Positions 8,594 through 18,113 of a stretch of 64,000 bases of DNA are shown here, piece after piece. Position numbers and translations under genes: made by a program. The stretch is from Nocardiopsis eucommiae (GTDB taxonomy: Bacteria > Actinomycetota > Actinomycetes > Streptosporangiales > Streptosporangiaceae): contig CP074402.1 of assembly GCA_018388625.1 (NCBI GenBank), positions 3,348,001 through 3,412,000 of the forward strand, in the 5' to 3' direction. The notes below the pieces were generated by a model. The model searched no databases. It worked only from the letters and a program-made list of their open reading frames with translations, and had not been told where the DNA came from. Each line of letters starts with the position of its first letter. The stretch's first letter is position 1.

Positions 8594-8927
8594 CTTCGTC
8601 TTTACCCGATCTTCGCCATGTGGCACCGTGAGATTGCGCATGGAGCTCTCCCCGGGTTCGTGGAACAACTCCTCGGGCGTATGGGTTAGAGTCACTGTTG
8701 GTCGGTGTGGTAGCAAGTGTCCCCCGGGCCTCAACTATTGCCTTCGCGGAATACCGTGTCCGGCACCCGCCCCTCGCGGGTGGGCTGATCGGACGGCCAG
8801 GAGCCCCGTTGTGCCCCGCGCCGAGAGGCGACCGCCATGCCGACCTCATCCTCGTGCCCCGCTCCCACCGAGGTGGGAGCGGGGCATCGTGGTATCTCCA
8901 GGAAAACGCAACGAAGGACGGTCAGGC
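8594..8927 (+). other. Long structured leader region upstream of the PBP gene
   Basis: This stretch has no coding character. A possible -10 (TAGAGT, 8688-8693) would start a transcript near 8700. Downstream are a hairpin CACCCGC...GCGGGTG around 8762-8785 and a very stable one at 8855-8886. The region could be a structured 5' leader with an attenuator or a separate RNA of about 190 nt. I do not recognise an Rfam-type class. Confidence 0.35.
8855..8886 (+). terminator. Very stable hairpin 41 nt before the PBP start
   Basis: TGCCCCGCTCCCACC (8855-8869) pairs perfectly with 8872-8886, a 15-bp arm repeat with almost no loop. It may end a leader transcript or act as an attenuator for the downstream gene. 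Confidence 0.5.
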
Positions 8928-11900
8928 GTGGACGAACGGTCCCCCCGGCAGCCGGATTCCTCCGGGCCGCCCGAGGATTCGAACGGTACGGAGGCGCGTC
9001 GGTCGCGCCCGGAGAACCCCTACCGCATCCCGGAACGGCCCTCGGCTCCCCGCCCCTCGGACACCGGGAACTTCGGGTTCGAACACCCGCGCCCGGTGGA
9101 CCCGCCGGTGTCGCCGGTCTCCGAACCCGAGGAGTCGTGGAGCGCTGACGCCGGTCAGCACGGCGGCGGCGAGTCCGCGCCCGGCGACGGTCACGACGGG
9201 TCGGACGAACCCTGGGGCACCCCGTACCGGGGTGCGCCCCAGGGGTCCGAACGGGATTCCGTGCCCACCGCCGACGAGCCCCGCGAGCCGTGGGACACTC
9301 CCGGCACGCCCTCGTCCCCGAGCTGGGGTTCGTCGCCCGAATCCCGGGCGTCGTCGGAGAACTGGGACGCACCCGAGGCCTCCTCCGACAGCTGGGACGC
9401 ACCTGCCCCGGCCTCCTCCCGGGACGGCTGGGACGCTCCCGCGTCCCCTCAGGTCACTTCGGAGAGCTGGTCCGGTTCGGCTGAGGAGCAGGAGCCGTGG
9501 GGTACCCCGGTCCCGCCCTCGAACGAGGACCCGGCGGACAGCTGGGGGTCGCCCCCGCCGCTCTCCGAGTCGAGCCGTGGATCCACCTCCGAGCCACCGG
9601 CGCCGCAGACCTCAGCCAACGGCTGGGACTCCCCACGACCTCCACCGAGGGCTGGGGGTCGACCACCGACTCACAGGCCACGCGGAACGAGTGGAACACC
9701 TCCTCCGGCCCACAGGCACCAGCCGACACCTGGGGAACCACCGCCCCCTCGACCGAGGGCTGGGGGTCGACCACCGACTCACAGGCCACGCGGAACGAGT
9801 GGAACACCTCCTCCGGCCCACAGGCACCAGCCGACACCTGGGGAACCACCGCCCCCTCGACCGAGGGCTGGGGGTCGACCACCGACTCACAGGCCACGCG
9901 GAACGAGTGGAACGCCCCGTCCGGCCCACAGGCACCAGCCGACACCTGGGGAACCACCGCCCCCTCGACCGAGGGCTGGGGAACCACCGCCCAGGCCTCC
10001 GAGCCCGGCTGGGGAACCACCCCCGAGCCGCAGCCCTCGACGGACGGCTGGGGCGCGCCCGCGGATGCGTCGTCTGCGCAGTACGGCTGGGACGCCTCGT
10101 CCGGGCCGCAGACGCCCTCGGACAGCTGGGGCACGCCGGTCCCGCCTCCGGGATCGCGCGAGGGCGCGCACGCCTCCGTTGAGGAGCCCCACGAGCCGTG
10201 GGGCACCCCGGTCGCACCCGTGCCCAGGGACACCCCCGGGCACGCTCCCCAGGACGGCTGGGCCCGGACGGCCCAGGGCCACGAGCCCGTCGGTCCCCCC
10301 GCCGAGTCCTGGGAGACCCCGTACGGGGGCCAGCCCGCCTACCAGGGCGACACCCCCTACCCGGGGTCCGCTCCCGATCAGCACGGCGAGCCCGGGGCAC
10401 AGGAGCGGGACGGTCACGGTGCTGGCTACGAGTACCTCTACGGCGGAGCCGGAGCGCCCGACGGACCCGGCGGCCCCGAGGGCCCGCGGGGGCCCGGTGG
10501 TCCCGGTGACGACGACGGCTACGACGGCTACGACGGCTACGACCAGGGGCCGCCACCCAGGAAGTCCCGGCGCGGACTCGTCATCGGCGTGGTCGCGACC
10601 GTGGTCGTGCTCGCCCTGGTCGGCGCGGGAGCCGGTTGGTACGTCTACACGCTGCCGCAGCCCGAGGAGGCCACTTCCGAGTTCGAGGCCGCCTGGGAGG
10701 AGCAGGACTTCGCCCGTCTGGCCGCCGTCACCACCGGTGACGACGCCGAGGCGATCCTCGGCGGAATCGACTCCGGCCTGGGTGTGGACGGTGTCGACGT
10801 CGAGGTCGGCTCCCCCACCACCGACGGCGGCACCGGCAGCGCCCCCTACGAGGTCACGCTGTCGCTGACCAACGCCAGTGACTTCGGCTGGGAGGGTGAG
10901 CTCCCGTTGGTGCGGGAGGACGGCGAGTGGCTGGTCGAGTTCTCCCCGAGGTCGCCTACCCCGGGCTCGGTGAGGGCCAGATCCTCACCCGCACGGCCGT
11001 GTGGGGCGAGCGCGGACAGGTCCTGGCCGCCGACGGCACCCGTCTGGACGCCCCGGACGTGTCCGGTTCGATCCAGATGATCGTGGGCGAGCTGGGCGAG
11101 GCCGACGAGGACGACGTCGAGCGGCTGGGTCCGGCGTACGACGTGGGTGACACCATCGGCAAGACCGGACTCCAGCGCACCTACGAGGAGCGGCTGGCCG
11201 GGGAGGCCGCCACGACCATCGTGATGGTGGACGCGGCCGAGGTCGAGGGCGGCGAGGCTCCGGAGGTCACAGAGGAGAACACCGTCGCCTCCCTGGACGG
11301 CTCCGACGGTGAGTCCATCACCACCAGTTTCGACATGGGCGTCCAGAACGCGGCCGCCAACGCGATCATCGACGCCGACGACCCCGCCGGTCTGGTGGCG
11401 GTCCGCCCCTCGACCGGTGAGGTCCTGGCGGCGGTGAACGTGCCCGGCGGCTTCAACCGCGCCTTCGAGGGCCAGTACCCGCCGGGGTCGGCCTTCAAGA
11501 TCGTCACCTACAGCTCGCTCCTGGACAACGGCCTGTCGGTGGACGCCACCATGGACTGCCCGGAGGAGTACGAGCTGGGCGGGTGGCCGTTCCGCAACGC
11601 GGGCGGCGGAGAGTACGGCCAGCAGTCGGTGTCGGAGGCGTTCGCGACCTCCTGCAACACCGCGCTGGTGCACGAGATCGGCCAGATCCTGAACCCGGAG
11701 ACCCTCCAGGCCAGCGCCGAGCAGTTCGGGATGAACGCTCCGCTGGACATCGGTGTCACCACCCAGGAGCCGAGCTTCCCGCCCGTGGACAGCACCACCA
11801 TGATGGGCGCCCAGGGCATCGGGCAGGGCCAGATCCTCACCTCGCCGCTGCACATGGCGACGGTCCCCGCCGCCGTCGCGGACGGCTCGTGGCGTCAGCC

Positions 11901-12222
11901 GGTGCTGGTCACCGAGCCTGCCAGGGACGACCTACGCGAGCCCCAGGCGATCGGGAACGCCGAGGCCCTGCGTCCGATGATGCGCGAGGTCATCACGGAC
12001 GGCACGGCCAAGGACGCCGGATTCCAGGGAGACGTGTTCGGCAAGACCGGCTCCGCCGAGTTCGGCACCGCCGACGACGCCGACGAGGACGACGAACTGC
12101 CCACCCACGCGTGGATGGTCGGTTACAAGGGCGACGTGGCCTTCGCCCTCGTGGTCGAGGGTGGCGGAGGCGGTGGGTCGGTCGCCGGCCCGCTGGCCGC
12201 CAAGTTCACCAACGCGCTGTAG
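8928..12222 (+). CDS. Class B penicillin-binding protein with giant Trp-rich cytoplasmic extension (frameshifted)
   Basis: The reconstructed product is about 1,098 residues. Residues 1-545 are disordered, rich in Ser/Pro/Thr and repeated Trp-Gly/Trp-Asp units (EPWGTP, DSWDAP, GWGTT), including three tandem 36-residue repeats. A single membrane helix (about 548-570, GLVIGVVATVVVLALVGAG) follows a basic stop. Next come an NTF2-like MecA-N domain (about 575-670), a dimerisation domain, and the transpeptidase with SAFK (S-x-x-K, near 11490), SCN (near 11652) and KTGSAE (near 12043), all catalytic motifs intact. It should cross-link peptidoglycan outside the membrane. Frame breaks at about 9631-9634 and 10944-10947 each lack one C. 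The GTG start follows AAGGACGG. The extension is far longer than in usual PbpA/MecA-type proteins. Confidence 0.85.
9647..9970 (+). repeat. Three tandem 108-bp repeats within the PBP gene
   Basis: Units begin at 9647, 9755 and 9863 with a near-identical 108-bp sequence; a fourth unit starts at 9971 and soon diverges. The period is 36 codons, so unit number can change without breaking the frame. Each unit encodes EGWGSTTDSQATRNEW then NTSSGPQAPADTWGTTAPST with few substitutions. Near-identity at DNA level indicates recent duplication. Confidence 0.95.
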
Positions 12223-12236
12223 CCGGGCGCGCGTGT

Positions 12237-12267
12237 GGCCCCGCTCGGAGACGCTCCGGGCGGGGCC
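12237..12267 (+). terminator. Hairpin terminator between convergent PBP and DUF3040 genes
   Basis: GGCCCCGCTCGGA pairs with TCCGGGCGGGGCC (one internal mismatch, loop GACGC). It can serve both converging genes. Confidence 0.75.
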
Positions 12268-12291
12268 TTCGTCGTGGTGTGGCGCCGGCGG

Positions 12292-12615
12292 TCAGTCGGC
12301 GGGCGCGGGGACGCGGTCCGCTGTGCCGCCCTCCGGCGCCGGTTCGGTGCCCTGTGAGGTCTCCGCGGGGCGTGGAACGTCCGGCTGCGGGGCGCTCGGC
12401 GTGAGCACGAACAGCAGGACCAGCAGCCCGGCGGTGAAAGCGGCGATCAGTCCGCAGGCGACCCAGGGCCGCCAACTTCGCAGACCGGGGTCGATGGGGG
12501 CGTCGGGATCATCGCTCCCGAAGGCCTCCAGGCGTCCGGCCAGCGCCGGAGCCTCCTCGCTGAGCTGTCGCTCTATTTCCGCGAGGATGCGTCGTTCGTG
12601 CTCTCGCAGGGACAT
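12292..12615 (-). CDS. DUF3040 family membrane protein
   Basis: The 107-residue product begins MSLREHERRILAEIERQL, the hallmark of actinobacterial DUF3040 proteins. One clear membrane helix lies at about residues 55-76 (ACGLIAAFTAGLLVLLFVL), followed by a Pro/Glu-rich acidic tail. The ATG is chosen for the family start and an excellent GAGGAGG ribosome-binding site. The function of the family is unknown. The gene is small, single and divergent from nothing obvious; the modC 3' end lies 178 bp upstream. Confidence 0.85.
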   Translation of the reverse strand: MSLREHERRILAEIERQLSEEAPALAGRLEAFGSDDPDAPIDPGLRSWRPWVACGLIAAFTAGLLVLLFVLTPSAPQPDVPRPAETSQGTEPAPEGGTADRVPAPAD

Positions 12616-12793
12616 GGAACCCTCCTCGGCCATGAGGGAAGGACTGTCGTCACCGGATGTCCTGAGTCTCCCCGGGTACGGTCCGGATATCCAAGGGTTC
12701 GGCGTATTTTCGCACCGCATTTCACTGTTGATGGCAGATAAAGCGATTTGTTCCATGATGTGAGAACCGCGTTCCGCCCCGGGGCGCCTCCGC

Positions 12794-13869
12794 TCAGTCC
12801 GGGTAGCACTCCACCTCGGCGGCCTTGACCCCCGCCCAGACCGTGTCCCCCGGGCCAGCCCCAGCTCGGCCAGGGCGGCGGGGGTGATGTCCGCCACCAG
12901 GGAGAGCGGCCCCGCCAGGTGCACGCGGACCTGGTCGCCGAAGCGCTCGATCCCCTCCACTGTCAGCCGCCACACGTTGCGCGTGCTGCCATGGGGGTGC
13001 TCCGGGTACAGGGCCACCGCGCGCGGCGGGAAGGCCACCAGGGCGGGGCCCTCGTGCGGTTCGCGCACCGCGACCCGGGCGACGCCGTCCCCGTCCGGAC
13101 CGGCCGCCAGGGCGACCGACTCCCCTCGCCCCGACCACGGAAGAGGTTGAGCCCCACCAGGCGGGCGACGTAGGAGGTGCGCGGGCGCCGGGCCACCTCG
13201 GCGGGTTCACCACGCTGCACGACCCGGCCCGACTCGATCACGGCGATACGGTCGGCCAGAACCATGGCGTCCAGGGGGTCGTGGGTGACCAGGACCGTCA
13301 CACCGTCGAAGTCCTCCAGAAGGTGGCGCAGCCTGGCCCGGACGTCGATCCGGGTGCTGGCGTCCAGGGCCGCCATCGGTTCGTCCAGCAGTAGCAGGCG
13401 CGGCCGGACCGCCAGGGCGCGGGCCAGCGCCACCCGCTGTGCCTGGCCTCCGGACAGCTGCCGGGGCCGCGCGTGGGCGTGGTCGGCCAGGTCCATGTGG
13501 TCCAGCAGTTCGGCGGCGCGGGAGCGCGCCTCGGTCCTGCCCGCTCCCTGGCAGCGCGGTCCGAAGGCGACGTTGTCCAGGGCGCTCAGGTGCTCGAAGA
13601 GCAGGTAGTCCTGGAAGACCATGCCGATGGGCCGGTGCTCGACGGCGGTGGCGGTCTCGTCGACGCCGTCCACCCGGACGTGTCCCCGGAGAGCGGGACC
13701 AGCCCGGCCAGGGCGCGCAGCGCGGACGACTTGCCCGCCCCGTTGGGGCCGAGCAGGGCGACGATCTCCCCGGTTCCGCGGACAGGGTCACGTCCAGGGC
13801 GAAGGCGCCCCGGGTGAGGCGCAGGTCGGCGTCGAGCCCGCGGGCGGTGGTCGGGGCGGTGGGCCTCAC
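12794..13869 (-). CDS. modC: Molybdate ABC transporter ATP-binding protein ModC (four frameshifts)
   Basis: Pieces in three frames assemble into one about 359-residue ModC. The order is Walker A GPNGAGKSS, Q-loop FQDYLLFEHL, signature LSGGQAQR, Walker B LLLLDEP, the H-loop VTHDP, then a C-terminal TOBE/Mop-like domain ending GVKAAEVECYPD. It powers molybdate (or tungstate) import with ModB. Frame breaks at about 12846-12854, 13122-13125, 13678-13682 and 13767-13773 each need one extra G/C, so errors are likelier than decay. The GTG at 13867-13869 overlaps the modB stop as GTGA, indicating translational coupling. It is the last gene of the operon. Confidence 0.8.
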
Positions 13870-14708
13870 GAGGCGTTCACCCACCTTTCGCGCAGGGTGG
13901 CCAGGACCACCAGGGACACCAGGAGCAGGACGAGGCTGAGCACGATGGCGGCCTCGGGGTCGCGCTGCATGGCCATGTAGACGGCCAGCGGCATGGTCTG
14001 GGTGGCGCCGGGGAAGTTCCCGGCGAAGGTGATGGTCGCGCCGAACTCACCGAGGGCGCGCGCCCAGCAGAGCACGGCCCCCGCCCCGATCCCGGGCAGC
14101 ACCATCGGCAGGGTGACGCGGGTGAAGACGGTCACGCGGTCGGCGCCCAGGGTGGCGGCGGCCTCCTCATAGCGGCGGTCCGCACCGCGCAGGGCTCCCT
14201 CCACGCTGATCACGAGGAACGGCATGGCCACGAACACCTGCGCGATGACCACGGCGGCGGGCGTGAACGGCAGGGTGAGCCCGAACCAGGCGTCCAGGTA
14301 CCGGCCCACCAGACCGTTGCGGCCCAGCACCAGCAGCAGGGCCACACCGCCCACCACGGGCGGGATCACCAGCGGGACGGTCACCAGGGCCCGGACGAAC
14401 CTGCGGCCGGGGAACTCGGTGCGGGCCAGCAGCCAGGCGAGGGGGACTCCGAGCAGGAGCGAGACGACGGTGGCCACGGTGGCGGTGGACAGCGACAGCC
14501 ACAGGGCCGCGAGCACGGTGGGGTCGGTGACGCGGGCGCCCATGGTGGGCCAGGGCGCGCGGACCAGCATCCCGGCGAAGGGCAGGACGAGGAAGAGCAC
14601 GCCCGCGACGGCGGGGACGACCAGGATCCAGGGGACCCGCCCGGACTTCGGGCGCGGGGCCCGCCCGCGCGAGGCGGGCCCGGAGCGGCCGGGTGTCGCG
14701 GCGCTCAC
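13866..14708 (-). CDS. modB: Molybdate ABC transporter permease ModB
   Basis: The 280-residue product has about five membrane helices from residue 30 and the permease EAA loop EEAAATLGADRVTVFTRVTLP near residue 190, which docks on ModC. The IPPVVGG and ALGEFGATITFAGN segments are characteristic of ModB/CysT-type permeases. It forms the membrane channel of the molybdate importer. The GTG start at 14706-14708 overlaps the modA stop (GTGA); the basic 20-residue N-terminus is cytoplasmic. The gene sits between modA and modC in one operon. Confidence 0.9.
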   Translation of the reverse strand: MSAATPGRSGPASRGRAPRPKSGRVPWILVVPAVAGVLFLVLPFAGMLVRAPWPTMGARVTDPTVLAALWLSLSTATVATVVSLLLGVPLAWLLARTEFPGRRFVRALVTVPLVIPPVVGGVALLLVLGRNGLVGRYLDAWFGLTLPFTPAAVVIAQVFVAMPFLVISVEGALRGADRRYEEAAATLGADRVTVFTRVTLPMVLPGIGAGAVLCWARALGEFGATITFAGNFPGATQTMPLAVYMAMQRDPEAAIVLSLVLLLVSLVVLATLRERWVNAS

Positions 14709-15547
14709 GGTGTGCCGAAGCCCGCGTCCCGGAGGACGGCCGCGCCCTCGTCGGAGGTGACCGCCTCGACCCACGCGCTGGCGAGCGCGGAGTCGCCGGA
14801 ACTCGACAGTACGCCGATCGGATAGTCGTTCACGGCCTCCTCGGCCTCGGGGAACTCCAGTCCCTCGACCCGGTCCCCCGAGGAGATGACGTCCGTGGAG
14901 TAGACCAGGCCCGCGTCCACCTCACCCAGTTCGACCTTGGTGAGGACGGCGCGGACGTCCTCCTCGTAGGTGACCGGGGTGACGTCCAGGCCGGAGGCGT
15001 CCAGCGCGGCCGTGGTCGCGGCCCCGCAGGGCACCTCCTCGGCGCAGAAGGCCACCTGCACGCCGTCGTCCGCGAGGTCGGCCAGGTTCTCGATCCCGGC
15101 GGGATTGTCCGGCGGCACGGCGATCCGCAGGGTGTTGGTGACGAAGACCAGCCCGTCCTCGCCGTGTTCGGCCGCCCAGTCGGCGTCCAGGCCCTCGCCC
15201 GCGACCACCTGTTCCATGGTGGCGGTGTTGGCGGCGGCGAACACGTCTGCGGGTGCCCCGGAGTTGATCTGCTGGGCCAGCTCGCTGCTGCCCGCGAAGT
15301 TGAAGGTGACCTCGACGTCGGGGTGCCGGTCCCGGAAGTCCTCCGCGATCTCGGTGAAGACGTCGGTGAGGGAGGCGGCGGCGAAGACGGTGAGCTCCCC
15401 GGTGAGGGCCCCCGCGGAGTCGGCGCCGTCACCGGGCTCGGTGTCCTCGGCGCCACAGGCGGTCAGGACGACGCAGAGGGCCGCGACGGCGGCGAGCCCG
15501 GACGCTGGGGGACGGTGGCCGGTGCGGTGGGGGACGCTCTCACGCAT
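14705..15547 (-). CDS. modA: Molybdate-binding lipoprotein ModA
   Basis: The 280-residue product starts with a lipoprotein signal peptide ending LTAC, with Cys at about residue 31. The mature part has ModA hallmarks: ELTVFAAASLTDVFTEIA (oxyanion-binding Ser), FNFAGSSELAQQI, GAPADVFAAAN, and DAGLVYSTDV. It captures molybdate outside the membrane and delivers it to ModB. The ATG overlaps the stop of the upstream HTH-TOBE gene by 8 nt (ATGCGTGA), so it is co-translated with its likely regulator. Confidence 0.92.
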   Translation of the reverse strand: MRESVPHRTGHRPPASGLAAVAALCVVLTACGAEDTEPGDGADSAGALTGELTVFAAASLTDVFTEIAEDFRDRHPDVEVTFNFAGSSELAQQINSGAPADVFAAANTATMEQVVAGEGLDADWAAEHGEDGLVFVTNTLRIAVPPDNPAGIENLADLADDGVQVAFCAEEVPCGAATTAALDASGLDVTPVTYEEDVRAVLTKVELGEVDAGLVYSTDVISSGDRVEGLEFPEAEEAVNDYPIGVLSSSGDSALASAWVEAVTSDEGAAVLRDAGFGTP

Positions 15548-15941
15548 GGAGTTCTCCGGTGGTCTCGACGATGACGTTGGTGGACTTCACGACGGCCGTG
15601 GCCGCGCTCCCGATCTCCAGGCCGAGCTCGTCGGCCGCCTCGCGGCTCATCAGGGAGACCACCCGGTGTGGTCCGGCCTGGATCTCGACGCTGGCCATGA
15701 CCTGGTCGCGGACCACCTGGGTGACCAGACCGCGGAAGCGGTTGCGCGCGGAGGAGACGCGGCGGCCCGGGTCCTCGTCGGCCCCGGCCCGCATGAACGC
15801 GGCGAGCTCGGCGCCGTCCACGTGACGGCGGCCGGAGGCGTCACGGGTGGCGGCCAGGCGGCCGGAGTCCACCCATCGGCGCACGGTGTCGGCGCTGACG
15901 CCGAGCAGGTCGGCGGCCTCGCTGATCTGGAAGGTCGGCAT
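15540..15941 (-). CDS. HTH-TOBE molybdate-responsive regulator
   Basis: The 133-residue product fuses a MerR/excisionase-type helix-turn-helix (about residues 1-50, ISEAADLLGVSADTVRRWVD) to a single Mop/TOBE domain (about 65-130, NRFRGLVTQVV through KSTNVIVE), which binds molybdate or tungstate. This is a compact alternative to ModE. It heads the operon and overlaps modA, so it probably regulates the transporter and itself. The ATG is preceded by TAGGTT 7 nt upstream and no ribosome-binding site, suggesting a leaderless start. An inverted repeat lies just upstream. The family is common in actinobacteria; the regulatory role is inferred from context. Confidence 0.82.
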   Translation of the reverse strand: MPTFQISEAADLLGVSADTVRRWVDSGRLAATRDASGRRHVDGAELAAFMRAGADEDPGRRVSSARNRFRGLVTQVVRDQVMASVEIQAGPHRVVSLMSREAADELGLEIGSAATAVVKSTNVIVETTGELHA

Positions 15942-15957
15942 GGGAAAGAACCTACTA

Positions 15958-15971
15958 CTCGCACATACGAG
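15958..15971 (-). promoter_or_regulatory. Inverted repeat upstream of mod operon, candidate operator
   Basis: CTCGCACATACGAG (4-bp arms CTCG/CGAG, 6-bp centre) lies 17-30 bp before the first ATG, across the -10/-35 spacer. This would suit binding by the HTH-TOBE protein. The arms are short, so this is tentative. Confidence 0.35.
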
Positions 15972-16104
15972 GTTTTGACGTACTTGGACCTGGCAAATCA
16001 TAGCTTCGTGGCCCGTATTCGGCGAATATGCCAGACGGAGCCCGACGCGCGACAGGCGGGACCGGGGGCGGGCAGGTCCGGAGGTGGCCCCCGGACACAC
16101 GAGA

Positions 16105-16137
16105 ACGGGCCCGCCCCCGTGTGGGGAGCGGACCCGT
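16105..16137 (-). terminator. Hairpin terminator after the glycosidase gene
   Basis: ACGGGCCCGCCCCC pairs with GGGGAGCGGACCCGT (two mismatches, loop GTGT). It follows the stop of the leftward gene at 16158. Confidence 0.65.
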
Positions 16138-16157
16138 CGGCCCCGTCGGTTCGGAGG

Positions 16158-17795
16158 TCAGCCGCGCGGGGCGGCGATCTCGCTGACCGGGCCCTCGGCC
16201 CGGTAGTCGTCCAGGGCGGTGACCACGTATCCGGCGCCGTCATCCAGCGGCTCGGTGTCGGTCAGCGTGGGCTCACCGGTCATGCCGACCAGGTTCTCCG
16301 GGGCGAGCGCGGCGCAGTAGGCCTCCTCGTCACCGGCCTCCAGCGCTCGGGCGGCCTCGGCGGGCAGACGGTAGACCGCGTAGAAACGGGCGTCGTCGAT
16401 GGCCTGCCACTCCACCTTCACCTCACCGTCCCCGACCTCGGCCGAGACCTCGGTGGGAGCGCCGACCCGGGGGCCGTCGTCCTCGGGTGACTCGATCACC
16501 GGAGGCAGCGCGGGCTGGGCGTAGTGGGACTCCTTCAGGTGGTCCACCGCGTCCGGGTTGTCGCGCATGCTCTTGATGGAGAAGTAGACGTCACCGGAGA
16601 CCTCGTCGAGCCCGCCCGAGTAGTCGAGCTGGGTGCTCAGCGCGTCGTCGTCGGTCCAGCCGCTCTCCCCGAGACGGTAGGCGCCCTGGCCCACGTACAG
16701 GTCCACGTCGGTGCCCTCGACCTCGTTGGCCCACCAGTCGGTCATGGCCTCGTAGTCGGCGGTGGAGAAGCCCCGCTCCCAGTACAGCTGGGGCGCGACG
16801 TAGTCCACGGTCCCCTCCTGGATCCAGGTGCGGGTGTCCGCGTACTGCGCGTCGTAGGACTGCAGGCCCGAGCTGGGCGAGCCCGACGCGTCGGTGCTGT
16901 CGTTGCGCCAGATGCCGAACGGGGAGACGCCGAAGCTCACCCACGGCTTGGTCTCCTGGATCTGGCCGTGCACGTCGCGCATGAGCTGGTCGACGTTGTC
17001 ACGCCGCCAGTCGCCCCGGTCGTCGAAGTCGCCCCCGTGCTCCTCCCAGGTGGCGTCGTCGTCGAAGGTCGCGCCCTCCTGCGGGTACGGGTAGAAGAAG
17101 TCGTCGAAGTGCATGCCGTCGACGTCGTAGCGTTCGACGACGTCCATGATGACGGAGGTGACCCACTCCCGGACCTCGGGGTTGCCCGGGTCCACGTAGG
17201 CCTCCTTGCCGAAGTCCACCAGCCAGTCGGGGTTCTGCTTGACGGGGTGGTCGTCGGCGAGATTCTCGACGTCGGGGTCCTGGAGGCCGACCCGGTACGG
17301 GTTGAACCAGGCGTGCAGCTCCAGGCCGCGCTTGTGCGCCTCCTCCACCGCGTACTCCAGCGGGTCGTACCCCGGGTCGCCGCCCTGCTCACCGGTGAGG
17401 TAGCGCGCCCACGGTTCGAGCTCGGACTCGTACACGGCGTCCGCGGTGGGCCGGGCGTGCAGGAACACGGCGTTGAGGCCCATGTCGACGGACTCGTCGA
17501 GCCACTCGTCGAGTTCGGCCTTCTGCTCGTCGGCAGAGAGGCCCGGCTCGGAGGGCCAGTCGATGTTACGGACGGTGGTGAGCCAGGCGCCGCGCATCTG
17601 ACGCTTGTCGTCGTCGGTCCCGCACTGGGCGGGCGCGGCGATGCCCTCGCCACCGGGGACGGCGGCCTCGGCTCCCGCCTCGGGGCCACCCTCCTTAGCG
17701 GAGCACCCCGCCAGCAGCACCGCGGCCGCCGCGGCGGCCGCCGCCCATCGCACTCCGGCTCGCGGCGTACCCACGTCCCGTGCCTTCGAACGCAT
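16158..17795 (-). CDS. Secreted glycoside-hydrolase-like lipoprotein (GHL10/DUF187, YngK-like)
   Basis: The 545-residue product has a lipoprotein signal ending LAGC. Then comes the GHL10 domain (PF02638) beginning RGAWLTTVRNIDWPS, a TIM-barrel-type sequence with ELHAWFNPYR, DGMHFDDFFYPYP (probable acidic active-site residues) and VDYVAPQLYWERGF. A fibronectin-III-like C-terminus (about 450-540, KVEWQAIDDARFYAVYRL) follows. Homologues are extracellular enzymes acting on cell-wall or other glycans; the substrate is unproven. The ATG at 17793-17795 is chosen because the signal peptide starts there and GAAGGAGAT precedes it. It is a single gene divergent from menF. Confidence 0.85.
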   Translation of the reverse strand: MRSKARDVGTPRAGVRWAAAAAAAAVLLAGCSAKEGGPEAGAEAAVPGGEGIAAPAQCGTDDDKRQMRGAWLTTVRNIDWPSEPGLSADEQKAELDEWLDESVDMGLNAVFLHARPTADAVYESELEPWARYLTGEQGGDPGYDPLEYAVEEAHKRGLELHAWFNPYRVGLQDPDVENLADDHPVKQNPDWLVDFGKEAYVDPGNPEVREWVTSVIMDVVERYDVDGMHFDDFFYPYPQEGATFDDDATWEEHGGDFDDRGDWRRDNVDQLMRDVHGQIQETKPWVSFGVSPFGIWRNDSTDASGSPSSGLQSYDAQYADTRTWIQEGTVDYVAPQLYWERGFSTADYEAMTDWWANEVEGTDVDLYVGQGAYRLGESGWTDDDALSTQLDYSGGLDEVSGDVYFSIKSMRDNPDAVDHLKESHYAQPALPPVIESPEDDGPRVGAPTEVSAEVGDGEVKVEWQAIDDARFYAVYRLPAEAARALEAGDEEAYCAALAPENLVGMTGEPTLTDTEPLDDGAGYVVTALDDYRAEGPVSEIAAPRG

Positions 17796-18113
17796 CAACA
17801 ACAGATCTCCTTCGGGAGGTCCGCGTGTCGCCGTCCGCTTGGCGCCACGCCGCGAACCACAGTAGGGCAAGATGTCAATTTTCGGACACGATTCGGCCAT
17901 AATGTGGATAACGTCGCACGCGGTGCTCAACGGGAATCTTTTGCCAGGTCAACGAAGCACCGCCGGGGCGGCGCTTCCGGCAGGCCACACCCCGGTCCGG
18001 GCAAAGTTCTCCCCGGGGCCACGACCGCGCCGGGGAACGGTCCCACCGTGAAACGCCCTGACGGGACCGACCCGGGACACGACGTCCCAGGCCACGTCCT
18101 AGAATCGAGTCCC
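17796..18113. other. Divergent intergenic region between glycosidase and menF
   Basis: These 318 bases carry the promoters of both genes. The part at about 17865-17945 is AT-rich and includes a minus-strand TTGACA, a plus-strand CATAAT, and TGTGGATAA (17903-17911), the complement of a consensus DnaA box. The menF -10 is at 18100. No coding frame is seen. Confidence 0.5.
18100..18105 (+). promoter_or_regulatory. -10 element of leaderless menF promoter (TAGAAT)
   Basis: TAGAAT lies 8 nt before the GTG at 18114 with no ribosome-binding site between, indicating a leaderless transcript. Confidence 0.55.

Noticed and set aside
9060..9090. GGTTCGAAC, a tRNA T-loop-like string
   Set aside because: It lies in the coding sequence of the PBP extension and has no cloverleaf around it.
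9647..9970. Tandem 108-bp units as a CRISPR-like array
   Set aside because: The repeats are contiguous without spacers, keep reading frame and encode protein.
12794..13869. modC as a decayed pseudogene
   Set aside because: It needs four single-base corrections but every catalytic motif is intact, and intact genes elsewhere show the same error pattern.
17903..17911. Consensus DnaA box TTATCCACA (complement)
   Set aside because: It is a single isolated copy with no cluster, AT-rich unwinding region or dnaA/dnaN nearby, so no replication origin is supported.
16524..18113. N-terminal extension of menF by about 530 codons
   Set aside because: The frame is open but runs antisense to the glycosidase gene, and the chorismate-enzyme sequence begins at GTG 18114 with its own -10.
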